This document shows positions 54,649 to 62,418 of a DNA stretch of 64,000 bases, piece after piece. How positions within the stretch are numbered: position 1 is the stretch's first letter; each line of letters begins with the position of its first letter. The notes under the pieces were generated by a model that saw only the letters and a program-made list of their open reading frames with translations, had not been told where the DNA came from and did not search any database. Both the position numbers and the translations under genes were made by a program. This DNA comes from Phycisphaerae bacterium (GTDB taxonomy: Bacteria; Planctomycetota; Phycisphaerae; Phycisphaerales; UBA1924): NCBI GenBank assembly GCA_016873295.1, contig VGXM01000003.1, forward strand, positions 62,001 through 126,000, in the 5' to 3' direction.

Positions 54649-54933
54649 ACGCCCAGGATCCAGCCCTCGGCGGCGGTGTCGGCGTCGCCGGGGGCGAAGA
54701 GGAGCGTGGAAGGCTCATCGGCGTCGAGCACCTCGTCGCGGGCCGCGGCGACCTGGCGTGCGTCCTTGATCGGGAAGGGCTGGCGAGCGTGATCGCCCAG
54801 GCTGGGCAGATCTCCGCGAAGACCACGGCGTCGGTGGAGAGCGAGCGAGTCTCGAACGGCCAGAGGACCGCGCGCGACGCGGCGCCACGGTGGACGCCGC
54901 GGACCAGTCCACCGTGACCACGCGGTCGAACAT
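54649..54933 (-). pseudogene. Decayed gene of the VDWSAAS-type hypothetical family
   Basis: Pieces of one protein appear in three frames. Frame 1 starts MFDRVVTVDWSAASTVAPR. Then AVLWPFETRSLSTDAVVFAEI appears in a second frame, and PFPIKDARQVAAARDEVLDA...AAEGWILGV in a third. In the intact family these come in this order but with well over 100 residues between the first and second piece, so there is a large internal deletion plus frameshifts. The 3' end abuts the usp gene. Family recognition is from memory of the VDWSAA and EEGWILG motifs. Confidence 0.68.
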
Positions 54934-55183
54934 GGCAAGGGCGGTATCACCGGGCAAGCGTGCATCATGCGGATCCCCGCCGCAACTCGGGCGGAGCATC
55001 CGAAGAGGTGTGTGGAAGATCGAGCCCCTCGCGGAGCGAGGGGGTACCCAAGACGCCCCGAGCCCCAGTGCGAGCCCGTTTCAGTCCCGGTCGACCGGCG
55101 CGCGGGCGATTCTCTGTTGCATGCTTCCCGCTCAGGATCGCCGCGGCCTACCGTTGGCCCTCACTCACAGGGAGCCCGCATCG

Positions 55184-55654
55184 ATGGAAACGACGCTGAT
55201 CATCCTGAAGCCCGACGCCGTGCAGCGCGGCCTGATGGGGCGCATTCTGACCCGCTTCGAGGACAAGGGGCTGCAGGTGGTGGGGTGCAAGCTGATGCAG
55301 ATCAGCCGTCAGCTCGCGGAGACGCACTACGAGTCGCACAAGGGCAAGGGGTTCTACGACGGGCTGGTGCGGTTCATGACGAGCAGCCCGGTGCTGGTGA
55401 TGGCGGTTCGCGGGAACGCGGCGATCACGATCAGCCGCAACATGATGGGGGCGACGTTCGGGAGCAAGGCGGCTCCGGGCACGATCCGGGGGGATTTCGG
55501 CGTCTCCAACAGCTTCAACCTGATCCACGGGTCCGACAGCCCGGAGGCGGCGGAGCGGGAGCTGAAGCTCTTCTTCAAGCCCGAGGAGGTGCTCAGCTGG
55601 CCCCGGCAGATCGAGACGTGGGTGTACGACACCAGCGGCGGGAAAGTGGAGTAG
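55184..55654 (+). CDS. ndk: Nucleoside diphosphate kinase
   Basis: A 156-residue enzyme. METTLIILKPDAVQRG opens the fold; the catalytic His115 is in FNLIHGSDSPE, and KPEE lies in the C-terminal segment. It equilibrates NTPs and dNTPs through a phospho-His. Slightly longer than the common 140-150 residues, with a C-terminal WPRQIETWVYD extension that is shared by other longer members. The ATG lies after GGGAG. The 250 nt upstream hold only the decayed gene's start and no other gene. Confidence 0.95.
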   Translation: METTLIILKPDAVQRGLMGRILTRFEDKGLQVVGCKLMQISRQLAETHYESHKGKGFYDGLVRFMTSSPVLVMAVRGNAAITISRNMMGATFGSKAAPGTIRGDFGVSNSFNLIHGSDSPEAAERELKLFFKPEEVLSWPRQIETWVYDTSGGKVE

Positions 55655-55919
55655 GCCGCGGAGTGGAGGGGGTCGCCCCCGAACACATCCCGCCCATTGC
55701 GGGTCTCGGCGTGAAGAGAGCGCAAGCCCGGCGCGTTGGGGTGGACGGTCCGCGGGCACTCTGCTAACCTGATGGTGCCTTTGGGGAGTCGTTCGGTCCC
55801 AAGGGCGGAGAGAGCCCGTCGCCCGCGCGGGCCGGCGGCCGATGCCGCTGGAGCGGGTGGTATCTCCAACGCTTGGCCGGACGGCGGCCTTCCGCGGCCG
55901 CGCAGCACGGGAGAGAGAC

Positions 55920-56582
55920 ATGTTCAGGATTGCAGCGATCGTCGCAACGGCCGGTCTGGCCGCCGCCGCCCATGCCGACATCCTCGCCGGGTGGACCTTC
56001 GAGGTCTCCATCCCGGCCACCGCCGGCCCACACGCCGCCGAAGTCGGCTCCGGCTCGGCCCTCGGCTGGCACGCCAACGCGGCCACGGTCTACTCCAACC
56101 CCGTCGGCAACGGCTCCGCCGAGTCCTTCAGTTCCGACAAGTGGTCCGTCGGCGACTACTACCAGTTCCAGACTTCCACGCTCGGCTACATGTCGATCAC
56201 CCTCACCTTCGACCACACGTCGAGCAACACCGGCCCGCGCGACTTCGAGGTGCAGTGGAGCATCGACGGCGCGACCTTCATCACACTGGCGTCGTACTCC
56301 GTGCTCGCCAACGCCACGCCCAACGCCTGGACCAGCGTGCCGCCCCGCAACCCCCTTCATACCTACGGCCCCTTCGCCGCACCCGCCGCGCTGAACAATC
56401 AGGCCAATGTCTGGTTCCGGCTGCGGAACTCAACGACGGTGTCGGCCAACGGCGGTACGGTGGCGACCACCGGCACGAGCCGCGTCGACAACGTGGACAT
56501 CGAGGGCGTACTCATCCCGACGCCGGGCACGCTGGCCCTCTTCGGGTTTGCCGGCCTGGCTGCCGCTCGCCGTCGCCGCTGA
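55920..56582 (+). CDS. Secreted protein with PEP-CTERM-like sorting tail
   Basis: A 220-residue exported protein. The signal peptide MFRIAAIVATAGLAAAAHA is followed by DILAGWTFE. The body is beta-rich (YMSITLTFDHTSSNTGPRDFEVQWSIDG) and resembles the jelly-roll type of many planctomycete surface proteins. The tail IPTPGTLALFGFAGLAAARRRR is an exosortase-type signal. The start at 55920 is behind GAGAGAG; the longer frame upstream lacks a signal peptide. A hairpin terminator follows. Confidence 0.82.
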   Translation: MFRIAAIVATAGLAAAAHADILAGWTFEVSIPATAGPHAAEVGSGSALGWHANAATVYSNPVGNGSAESFSSDKWSVGDYYQFQTSTLGYMSITLTFDHTSSNTGPRDFEVQWSIDGATFITLASYSVLANATPNAWTSVPPRNPLHTYGPFAAPAALNNQANVWFRLRNSTTVSANGGTVATTGTSRVDNVDIEGVLIPTPGTLALFGFAGLAAARRRR

Positions 56583-56610
56583 CCGGCGGTCGTCGACACA
56601 CCATCACGGA

Positions 56611-56640
56611 GCGGGCGACCGGCGTCGCCCGCCTTCTCGC
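56611..56640 (+). terminator. Hairpin terminator after the sorting-tail gene
   Basis: GCGGGCGAC (56611-56619), loop CGGC, GTCGCCCGC (56624-56632), followed by CTTCTC. A smaller GCGCC/GGCGC hairpin at 56655-56667 lies just past the csrA stop and may end csrA from the other side. Confidence 0.65.
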
Positions 56641-56694
56641 GCCCACGCAGAACTGCGCCTTCGGCGCCCGTCGGCACGCGCGGCCCGCACCGGC

Positions 56695-56919
56695 TTACTG
56701 AACGGCGGCGGCGTCGGGCTTGATCGAGCCGATCACCGTCGGCGCCTGCTGGACGATCTGGTCGGCCAGCTCGCGCCGGTGGATCTTGACCTCGCGGGGG
56801 AAGTCGAAGGCGACCCGCACCCGCTCGCCCTTGATCGAAGCGATCCGGACGACTCCGATCGGATTCTTCGGGTCGCCGATGACAACCTCTTCGCCTTCAC
56901 GTCGTGTGATGACCAACAT
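56695..56919 (-). CDS. csrA: Carbon storage regulator
   Basis: A 74-residue CsrA/RsmA dimer subunit. MLVITRREGEEVVIGD at the N-terminus carries the RNA-contacting strand with Arg residues, and VAFDFPREVKIHRREL contains the second binding strand. It binds GGA motifs in mRNA leaders and alters translation. If many messages here lack leaders, CsrA targets would be limited to genes with 5' UTRs. No flagellar or fliW gene is adjacent. Confidence 0.93.
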   Translation of the reverse strand: MLVITRREGEEVVIGDPKNPIGVVRIASIKGERVRVAFDFPREVKIHRRELADQIVQQAPTVIGSIKPDAAAVQ

Positions 56920-57062
56920 GGCCCAGCACTCCCATCCTGGTTACGGACCAGCCACCCGGCCCCTTTATACCACGGCGCTCGGGCCGCCGCGACGCCCATG
57001 TGGAAGACTGGTGGACGACGCGGATTATCGGAGCCTGTTCGGGGGATCGGGGCTTGCGACGT

Positions 57063-57359
57063 TCATCCCACGGCCCTGACGGCGGTGACCTCGGGGACGT
57101 GGGCCTTGAGGTTGCGCTCGATGCCGACCTGGAGGGTCATGGCGCTGGAGGGGCAGCCGACGCAGGCCCCGTGGAGCCGGATCTGGACGACCCCGTCGGG
57201 CGTGATGGAGACCAGCTCGACGTCGCCGCCGTCGGACTGCACGGCGGGGCGGATGAGGTTGAGCACGCGCTCGACGCGCTCGCGGAGCGGGGCGTCGTTG
57301 GTGCGATCGGTGGCCGAGGTCGTGGTCACGATTGGGGATTGTAGGGTCGGTTCGCGCAT
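57063..57359 (-). CDS. NifU C-terminal-domain Fe-S scaffold protein
   Basis: A 98-residue NifU-type domain. RVLNLIRPAVQSDGGDVELVSI and the CVGC motif in GACVGCPSSAMTL are the family signature; the two Cys residues assemble a labile Fe-S cluster. It ends VPEVTAVRAVG as usual for the family. The start is uncertain by a few codons (a GTG about 11 codons in is possible). It is divergent from the gene at 57387, only 27 nt away. Confidence 0.88.
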   Translation of the reverse strand: MREPTLQSPIVTTTSATDRTNDAPLRERVERVLNLIRPAVQSDGGDVELVSITPDGVVQIRLHGACVGCPSSAMTLQVGIERNLKAHVPEVTAVRAVG

Positions 57360-57373
57360 GGGGGCATGGGTCG

Positions 57374-57379
57374 TACACT
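57374..57379 (+). promoter_or_regulatory. -10 element TACACT, leaderless-type, for the gene at 57387
   Basis: TACACT ends 7 nt before the ATG at 57387. This favours that ATG over one at 57366, which lies upstream of the element. Confidence 0.5.
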
Positions 57380-57386
57380 GCGGTTG

Positions 57387-58883
57387 ATGCCCCGAACACC
57401 GCTCGCGATCGTCGGGTTGCTCATGGCGTTGGCCTGGCTGAGCGGCGCCGGCCCGGACGACGACCACCTTGCCCGGCTGCGGAACCCGGCCCTGAGTCCC
57501 AAGGGGCGGATTGCCGCGATGGAGGCGGCGTGGCGCGAGGCGCAGGGCGACGCCGGGCTGCTGTCTCCCACGCGGAGGGCCCTGCTCGACGTCGCCTGGG
57601 ACGCCAGCGCACCGGTGGATCTGCGCGCGGGCGCCGTCGATCGGCTGCTCGGCGACGAGGATCCGGAGGCACGCGAGCGGGCTCGGCGCGAGGCCCGCCT
57701 GATGCTGCCTCGGGAGCGTCGGTGGGAGGTGGTGCGCCGGATCGGGGCGGCGGCGGTCGCGCACGGGTGGACCGACTTCACGCCGGCGCTGATCCGGGCG
57801 TGGTCGCAGCCGGACCGGCAGGTGAAGGACGCGGATCGGCCCGAGCGGGAGACCCTCGAGAAGCTGCACCCCGGGCGACCTATCGCGGAGGTGGTGCTGG
57901 AGCAGTTCCTGCGCCCCGAGGTGGTGGACGAGGTGGAGGGGCTGGACATGGAGCGTCGGATCCGGGCCGACGCGTGGGACCTGCTGGCGCGGCTGGACGC
58001 GGACGGGTCGGTGCGGATGTCGCTTCTTGAGGGGCGGGCGGTGCAGGATCCGGCGCTGGGCTCGGACCCGCTGGTGCAGGACCTGCGGGCGGGGTTGTCG
58101 GACCTGCGGGCCATCCCCTTCACGGGCGAGGAGCTGGCGTGGCTGCGGGCCCTGCGGGCGCCGGGGCCGCCGGCGTGGCGCGAGTGGTACGCCGAGGCGG
58201 CGGTGGCGGTGTCGCGCGTCGACGCGTCCGTGCAGCGGGCGCTGCACCTGAGGCACGCCGAGCCCATCCGCTGGGCGGCGGCGAACCGGGAGGCGTGGCT
58301 GAGGGCGTCGCGCGACGACCTGCTGGCCCAGCTCCGCGCGCGGCTGAAGGGGCGGACGATCCGCGAACGGACGCAGGGGTACGGCGACGCGAGCATGCGC
58401 CTCCCCGAGCGGCTGGAGTACTGGGAGGCCGCGCTGACCTGGGCGGACGTCCTGACCGTGCTCATCCTCGACGAGGCGGTGCGCTCGCCCGGGGTCGTCG
58501 CGGCGTTTCGGACGCAGATCGGCCTGGACCGGAAGGAAACGGGGACGGAGTTCGGCGGGGTGCTGTCGGCGTCGGCGGACGGGTTCGCGGCGACGCTCTA
58601 CCCGCCGCGGATCGGGCAGCGGACCAATGACAACAGCTTCGTCGCCAGCGAGGACATGGTGCGGGGGGCGGACCGGGCCCTGGCCCACTATCACTTCCAC
58701 GTGCAGAACTGGCGGCACGCCGAGTACGCCGGACCCAGCGCGGGGGATCTGGTCTACGCGGCCCGGAGCGGTCGGCACCAGCTCGTGCTCACGGGCGTGC
58801 GGCGGGGGGTGGTGAACGTGGACTACTACCAGCCCAACGGCGTGATCCTCGACCTGGGCGAGCTCGAGGTCGGCGGGAAGTAG
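57387..58883 (+). CDS. Exported hypothetical protein with JAMM-like C-terminal motif
   Basis: A 498-residue protein with signal peptide MPRTPLAIVGLLMALAWLSGAG. The first about 350 residues are alpha-helical with Arg-rich repeats (LARLRNPALSPKGRIAAMEAAW) and look HEAT-like. The last about 110 residues carry YHFHVQNWRHAEYAGPSAGDLVYA, which has the His-x-His-x(n)-Ser-x2-Asp pattern of JAB/MPN metalloproteases. A Glu upstream would complete the zinc site (SEDM is one candidate). Family membership is a guess from the motif; it could be a planctomycete-specific protein. It is divergent from the Fe-S scaffold gene. Confidence 0.65.
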   Translation: MPRTPLAIVGLLMALAWLSGAGPDDDHLARLRNPALSPKGRIAAMEAAWREAQGDAGLLSPTRRALLDVAWDASAPVDLRAGAVDRLLGDEDPEARERARREARLMLPRERRWEVVRRIGAAAVAHGWTDFTPALIRAWSQPDRQVKDADRPERETLEKLHPGRPIAEVVLEQFLRPEVVDEVEGLDMERRIRADAWDLLARLDADGSVRMSLLEGRAVQDPALGSDPLVQDLRAGLSDLRAIPFTGEELAWLRALRAPGPPAWREWYAEAAVAVSRVDASVQRALHLRHAEPIRWAAANREAWLRASRDDLLAQLRARLKGRTIRERTQGYGDASMRLPERLEYWEAALTWADVLTVLILDEAVRSPGVVAAFRTQIGLDRKETGTEFGGVLSASADGFAATLYPPRIGQRTNDNSFVASEDMVRGADRALAHYHFHVQNWRHAEYAGPSAGDLVYAARSGRHQLVLTGVRRGVVNVDYYQPNGVILDLGELEVGGK

Positions 58884-58960
58884 GGCCTCACGCGAGACCC
58901 GCCTTCACCATGGAGCACACGGAGGGCACGGCGGAAGAGGGTCTTTGGGTCGGAGGCAAC

Positions 58961-59152
58961 GAGTGGCGCGAGTCGGAAGTCCTTGGACGGAGCGCTCCGG
59001 GTGCCACGGGTCATCGGGCGCTTCGCCCGATGACCCGTGCGGCTGTCAACGCCCGTCCGGGCGCCGGCACGGGCGACCGCCGGGCGGATCGCCCGTGGCA
59101 CCCGCGGCGTCCGCCCGCGCCTTGGTGCACGTTCTTCCGACTCGCGCCACTC
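58961..59152. repeat. Nested inverted-repeat element in the intergenic region
   Basis: Three perfect inverted pairs are nested: a 19-bp pair at 58961-58979 and 59134-59152, a 12-bp pair GGGTGCCACGGG (58999-59010) and CCCGTGGCACCC (59092-59103), and a 14-bp pair CACGGGTCATCGGG (59005-59018) and CCCGATGACCCGTG (59026-59039) with a CGCTTCG loop. The last two overlap and compete. The element has no coding capacity. It may be a MITE/REP-like repeat. The whole 58884-59236 gap otherwise holds no gene. Confidence 0.8.
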
Positions 59153-59236
59153 GCACTCCGTGGTTCCGTGGCGTCGTGCCGGGTTCGGGTCCTGGGATAG
59201 CCTCCGGCGTCTAGGCTTGGCGCCCCGCCGCGGGCG

Positions 59237-60535
59237 ATGGAGACACGGGCCATGGCAGGCACCGACGTGCTGGCGCTCCTGAAGGAGCGCGACATGCTGT
59301 ACCAGGCGACCGACGAGGCGGCGACGCGCGTGGCGTTCGAGTCCGGGCGGGTGTCGTGCTACGTGGGGTTCGACCCGACGGCGCGGAGCCTGCACGTGGG
59401 GAGCCTGCTGCCGATCCTGGTGCTGGCGCACGTGCAGCGGGCCGGTCACCGGGCGGTGGCGCTGGTCGGGGGCGCCACGGGGATGGTGGGGGATCCGAGC
59501 GGTCGGTCGAGCGAGCGGTCGCTGCTCTCCGACGCGGACGTCCGGGGCAACGCCGAGGCGATCCGGGCGCAGTTGGCGCGGTTCCTGCGGTTCGACGGGG
59601 ACAACCCGGCGGCGATGGTGAACAACGCCGACTGGATCGGGCCCATGTCGGTGATCGACTGGCTCCGCGACGTGGGCAAGCACTTCACGGTGAACTCCAT
59701 GCTGGCCAAGGAGAGCGTGCGCTCGCGCCTGGAGGACCGCGAGCACGGCATCAGCTACACCGAGTTCAGCTACATGCTCATGCAGGCGTACGACTTCTAC
59801 TGGCTCTTCGAGCACGAGGGCTGCCTGGTGCAGGGGGGCGGGAGCGACCAGTGGGGGAACATCACCGCGGGGATCGACCTCATCCGGCGCAAGACCGGGA
59901 AGGAGGCCCACGGGTTCACCTGGCCCCTGGTCACGAGCAGCGCGGGCGAGAAGTTCGGGAAGAGCGCCGGCAACGCGGTGTGGCTGGACGCGGGATTGAC
60001 CACCCCCTACCAGTTCTACCAGTACTTCGTGCGGGCGGAGGACGTGGACGTCGGCAAGTACCTGAAGTTCTTCACCTTCCTGCCGGTCGCGGAGATCGCG
60101 TCCATCATGGACGAGCACGCCAGGGACCCGGGGAAGCGGCACGCCCAGCGCGTGCTGGCGCGCGAGGTGACCCGGATCGTCCACGGCGAGGCGGCGGCGG
60201 CGGAGGCGGAGTCTGCCTCGGCGGCGCTCTTCACCCGCGGCGGGGGCGGCGCGGCGGAGAAGCTCAAGACCCTGGGCGACACCGTGCCCACCAAGCCGAT
60301 CTCGCGCGCGGGCTGGGCGGAGGGGCCGGTGTCGGCGGTGAACCTGGTGGCCATGGCGGGGGTGGTCGCGAGCAAGGGGGAGGCGCGGCGGTTGATCGAT
60401 CAGAAGGGGCTGTCGATCAACGAGGAGGTCGTGACTTCGCCGCAGCACCCGGTGGGGCTCGACCGGTTCATCGACGGCGTGCTGCTGGTGCGGACGGGGA
60501 AGAACAACTACACGCGGATCGTGCTGCGGGACTGA
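59237..60535 (+). CDS. tyrS: Tyrosyl-tRNA synthetase
   Basis: A 432-residue class I synthetase. YVGFDPTARSLHVGSLLP contains the HIGH-like HVGS; KFGKS is the KMSKS-like loop. YMLMQAYDFYWL and GGSDQWGNITAGIDLIRR shape the tyrosine pocket. The C-terminal S4 RNA-binding domain spans about 360-425 (EARRLIDQKGLSINEE). It is the bacterial TyrRS of the usual length. The ATG at 59237 or at 59252 could be the start; the second gives MAGTDVLALLKERDM. Confidence 0.95.
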   Translation: METRAMAGTDVLALLKERDMLYQATDEAATRVAFESGRVSCYVGFDPTARSLHVGSLLPILVLAHVQRAGHRAVALVGGATGMVGDPSGRSSERSLLSDADVRGNAEAIRAQLARFLRFDGDNPAAMVNNADWIGPMSVIDWLRDVGKHFTVNSMLAKESVRSRLEDREHGISYTEFSYMLMQAYDFYWLFEHEGCLVQGGGSDQWGNITAGIDLIRRKTGKEAHGFTWPLVTSSAGEKFGKSAGNAVWLDAGLTTPYQFYQYFVRAEDVDVGKYLKFFTFLPVAEIASIMDEHARDPGKRHAQRVLAREVTRIVHGEAAAAEAESASAALFTRGGGGAAEKLKTLGDTVPTKPISRAGWAEGPVSAVNLVAMAGVVASKGEARRLIDQKGLSINEEVVTSPQHPVGLDRFIDGVLLVRTGKNNYTRIVLRD

Positions 60536-60541
60536 GGGCGG

Positions 60542-61249
60542 TCAGCGGATGCGCCGGCCCTTGTGCTGCTGGTGGGCCTTGGGCGTGACGTGGAAGGTGG
60601 CGGTGCAGCGCCCCACGCGGCGCTCCTTGCCGGCGACCCTCGAGCCCACGGCCTTGGGGAGCATCCGCTCGGCGGTGGGGCGGACCTTCTCGGGCAGGAG
60701 CGACTGCTGCACGATGTCCATGTCGATGGTGACGTTGAACTCCTTGCCGGCGGCGATGAGCTCTTCGATCTTCTCGCGCGGGGAGATCTTGTAGACCGCG
60801 GGCCCGAAGCAGGGGCGCAGGAACTTGTACTCCAGGCCCTTGCAGACGACGGTCCAGTGCCCGCCGCAGATCCCGAAGATGTACATGCCGCCCGCGATCT
60901 CGGAGTTGGCCAGGAGTGCCGCGCCCGCCATGGCGTTGTACCAGTTGCGGTTGAAGCGACGGAAGGGGAGGATGGCGGAGAAGGTGGAGGCGTCGACCCG
61001 CTTCATGCGGATCCCGCTCTTGAAGGCCAGCGGCAGCCAGAGCCAGCTCGTCAGACGCTGCCAGAAGTGGCTGCGGCTGCTCAGGCGGCTGATGAACAGG
61101 TCCACGCGGTCGAACCAGTGGCGCGAGCCGAAGCTGGTGTGGCGCGGCGAAAGGGCGCCCGCGTCATCCGTGGGCGCGCTCGCGGTGTCGAGCGAGCCGT
61201 CGGCGGGCGTGGTCGGCGGCTCGATGGTCTGTGCGGTGGGAGGAGTCAC
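60542..61249 (-). CDS. DUF4442 hotdog-fold protein
   Basis: A 235-residue protein. The core WYNAMAGAALLANSEIAGGMY matches the hotdog helix of DUF4442/thioesterase-like proteins, preceded by FNRNW. The N-terminal about 60 residues are low-complexity, and ELIAAGKEFNVTIDMDI continues the sheet. Predicted acyl-CoA-thioesterase fold, substrate unknown. The start is GTG at 61249; an upstream ATG would add 46 residues of low-complexity sequence. It is convergent with tyrS, 6 nt apart. Confidence 0.7.
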   Translation of the reverse strand: MTPPTAQTIEPPTTPADGSLDTASAPTDDAGALSPRHTSFGSRHWFDRVDLFISRLSSRSHFWQRLTSWLWLPLAFKSGIRMKRVDASTFSAILPFRRFNRNWYNAMAGAALLANSEIAGGMYIFGICGGHWTVVCKGLEYKFLRPCFGPAVYKISPREKIEELIAAGKEFNVTIDMDIVQQSLLPEKVRPTAERMLPKAVGSRVAGKERRVGRCTATFHVTPKAHQQHKGRRIR

Positions 61250-61356
61250 TTCGCTGGGTGGCCCCACGAGGGGGTTTCGATGGGATCGTAGCCGGGCCGA
61301 GGGGCCCGGGGCCGTGGTCGGCGCGTCGGACGGGCGTGTTCTCGGGCCCGGGCCGG

Positions 61357-62370
61357 TCACGCCTCGTTCTCTTCGAGCGTGTACCACCCCTTGCCGTCGT
61401 CTCGGGCCCGGCGGAGGGGGTTGGCGGGCTCGTGGTCGAGGACGAGCAGCCAGTCGCGCTCCGCCGCGGTCTGGAGGAACCAGCGCTTGCTGATCATGCT
61501 CGTGTAGGGCTCCACGTCGTAGGCGAGGCTGGCGGCGGCCGGGAGGTGGGCCGCGGTGGGCATCACGTCGGGCGTGAAGACCACGGCTCGGCCTCGGGTG
61601 TCCGTGAACTCGACGGCCTGCTGGCCCCAGGTGTGCCCGGGCACGAGGAAGGTGTGGATGCCCGGCAGCACCTCGGTGCGGCGCATCTCGTGGGTCAGGC
61701 GGGGCGTTTCGTCGCGGTCGGGGGTGTAGCCGGTGGGGAAGGGGCGCGGCGAGTCGACCGGGCGCACCCGTTCCTTCATCGGCTCCAGGTGGTCGCGGAA
61801 GTAGGTGCGGGTCATGACGGAGCGGTTGGCGAGGGCGTCATCCCACTCGCGGGACTGGACGTAGAGGTGAGCGCTGGGGAAGGTGACCTTGACGGGGTGC
61901 GTGCCGGGTCTGCCGGAGAAGGCGGAGGCCTCGCCCGTCCAGTCGGGCGTCTCGCCGGGGCGAGGGCGGCGGGTGAGCCCGCCGGCGTGGTCGAAGTGGA
62001 GGTGGCTGACGAAGACGGCGCCGATGTCTTCGGGACGGCAATCGGCCTCGTGGAGGGCGTCGGTGATGGAGCGCTCGCCCAGCGCGAAGATGTCGCGGCT
62101 CCTGGCGTCCAGCTTGTCGCCCGTGCCGACCTCGAGGACAACGAGCTTTGGGGCGTCGGGGTAGAGGGGGTGCGGCGTGCCGGTGGTGGGGGCCGGGGGC
62201 TCGTCGGCCCGTTCCAGGAGGAGGCAGTTGTGCTGGACGCGGATTCGGGCGCGGTCGTCGGTCTCGACCGTCTTCCGCCAAACCGCCCGGGGAATGAGCC
62301 CGAACATGGAGCCGGCGTCGAGGCGGAACTCGCCGGCGCGGAGCAGCTTCCAGCGGTATCGAACGCTCAT
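61357..62370 (-). CDS. Metallo-beta-lactamase-fold hydrolase
   Basis: A 337-residue MBL protein. The zinc motif SHLHFDHAGG (HxHxDH) is followed by VPGHTWGQQAV (His), VFTPDVMPTAAH (Asp) and a late LVLDHEP (His). The N-terminus LRAGEFRLDAGSMFG resembles the quorum-quenching lactonase and AttM branch. Substrate unknown. TACGCT lies 6 nt before the ATG, suggesting leaderless expression. It is divergent from the gene at 62419 and the two promoters face away from a shared gap of 48 nt. Confidence 0.87.
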   Translation of the reverse strand: MSVRYRWKLLRAGEFRLDAGSMFGLIPRAVWRKTVETDDRARIRVQHNCLLLERADEPPAPTTGTPHPLYPDAPKLVVLEVGTGDKLDARSRDIFALGERSITDALHEADCRPEDIGAVFVSHLHFDHAGGLTRRPRPGETPDWTGEASAFSGRPGTHPVKVTFPSAHLYVQSREWDDALANRSVMTRTYFRDHLEPMKERVRPVDSPRPFPTGYTPDRDETPRLTHEMRRTEVLPGIHTFLVPGHTWGQQAVEFTDTRGRAVVFTPDVMPTAAHLPAAASLAYDVEPYTSMISKRWFLQTAAERDWLLVLDHEPANPLRRARDDGKGWYTLEENEA

Positions 62371-62376
62371 GGGGCC

Positions 62377-62382
62377 AGCGTA
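62377..62382 (-). promoter_or_regulatory. -10 element TACGCT, leaderless-type, for the MBL hydrolase
   Basis: TACGCT ends 6 nt before the ATG at 62370. It lies back-to-back with the element at 62407. Confidence 0.45.
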
Positions 62383-62406
62383 GCAACCGGGGGCGGCGCT
62401 GGTCGG

Positions 62407-62412
62407 TAGACT
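62407..62412 (+). promoter_or_regulatory. -10 element TAGACT, leaderless-type, for the gene at 62419
   Basis: TAGACT ends 6 nt before the ATG at 62419. Confidence 0.5.
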
Positions 62413-62418
62413 GGCGGG

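Noticed and set aside
58884-59236. Small open frames in the intergenic element before tyrS
   Set aside because: They arise from the inverted repeats and have no start context or protein-like composition.
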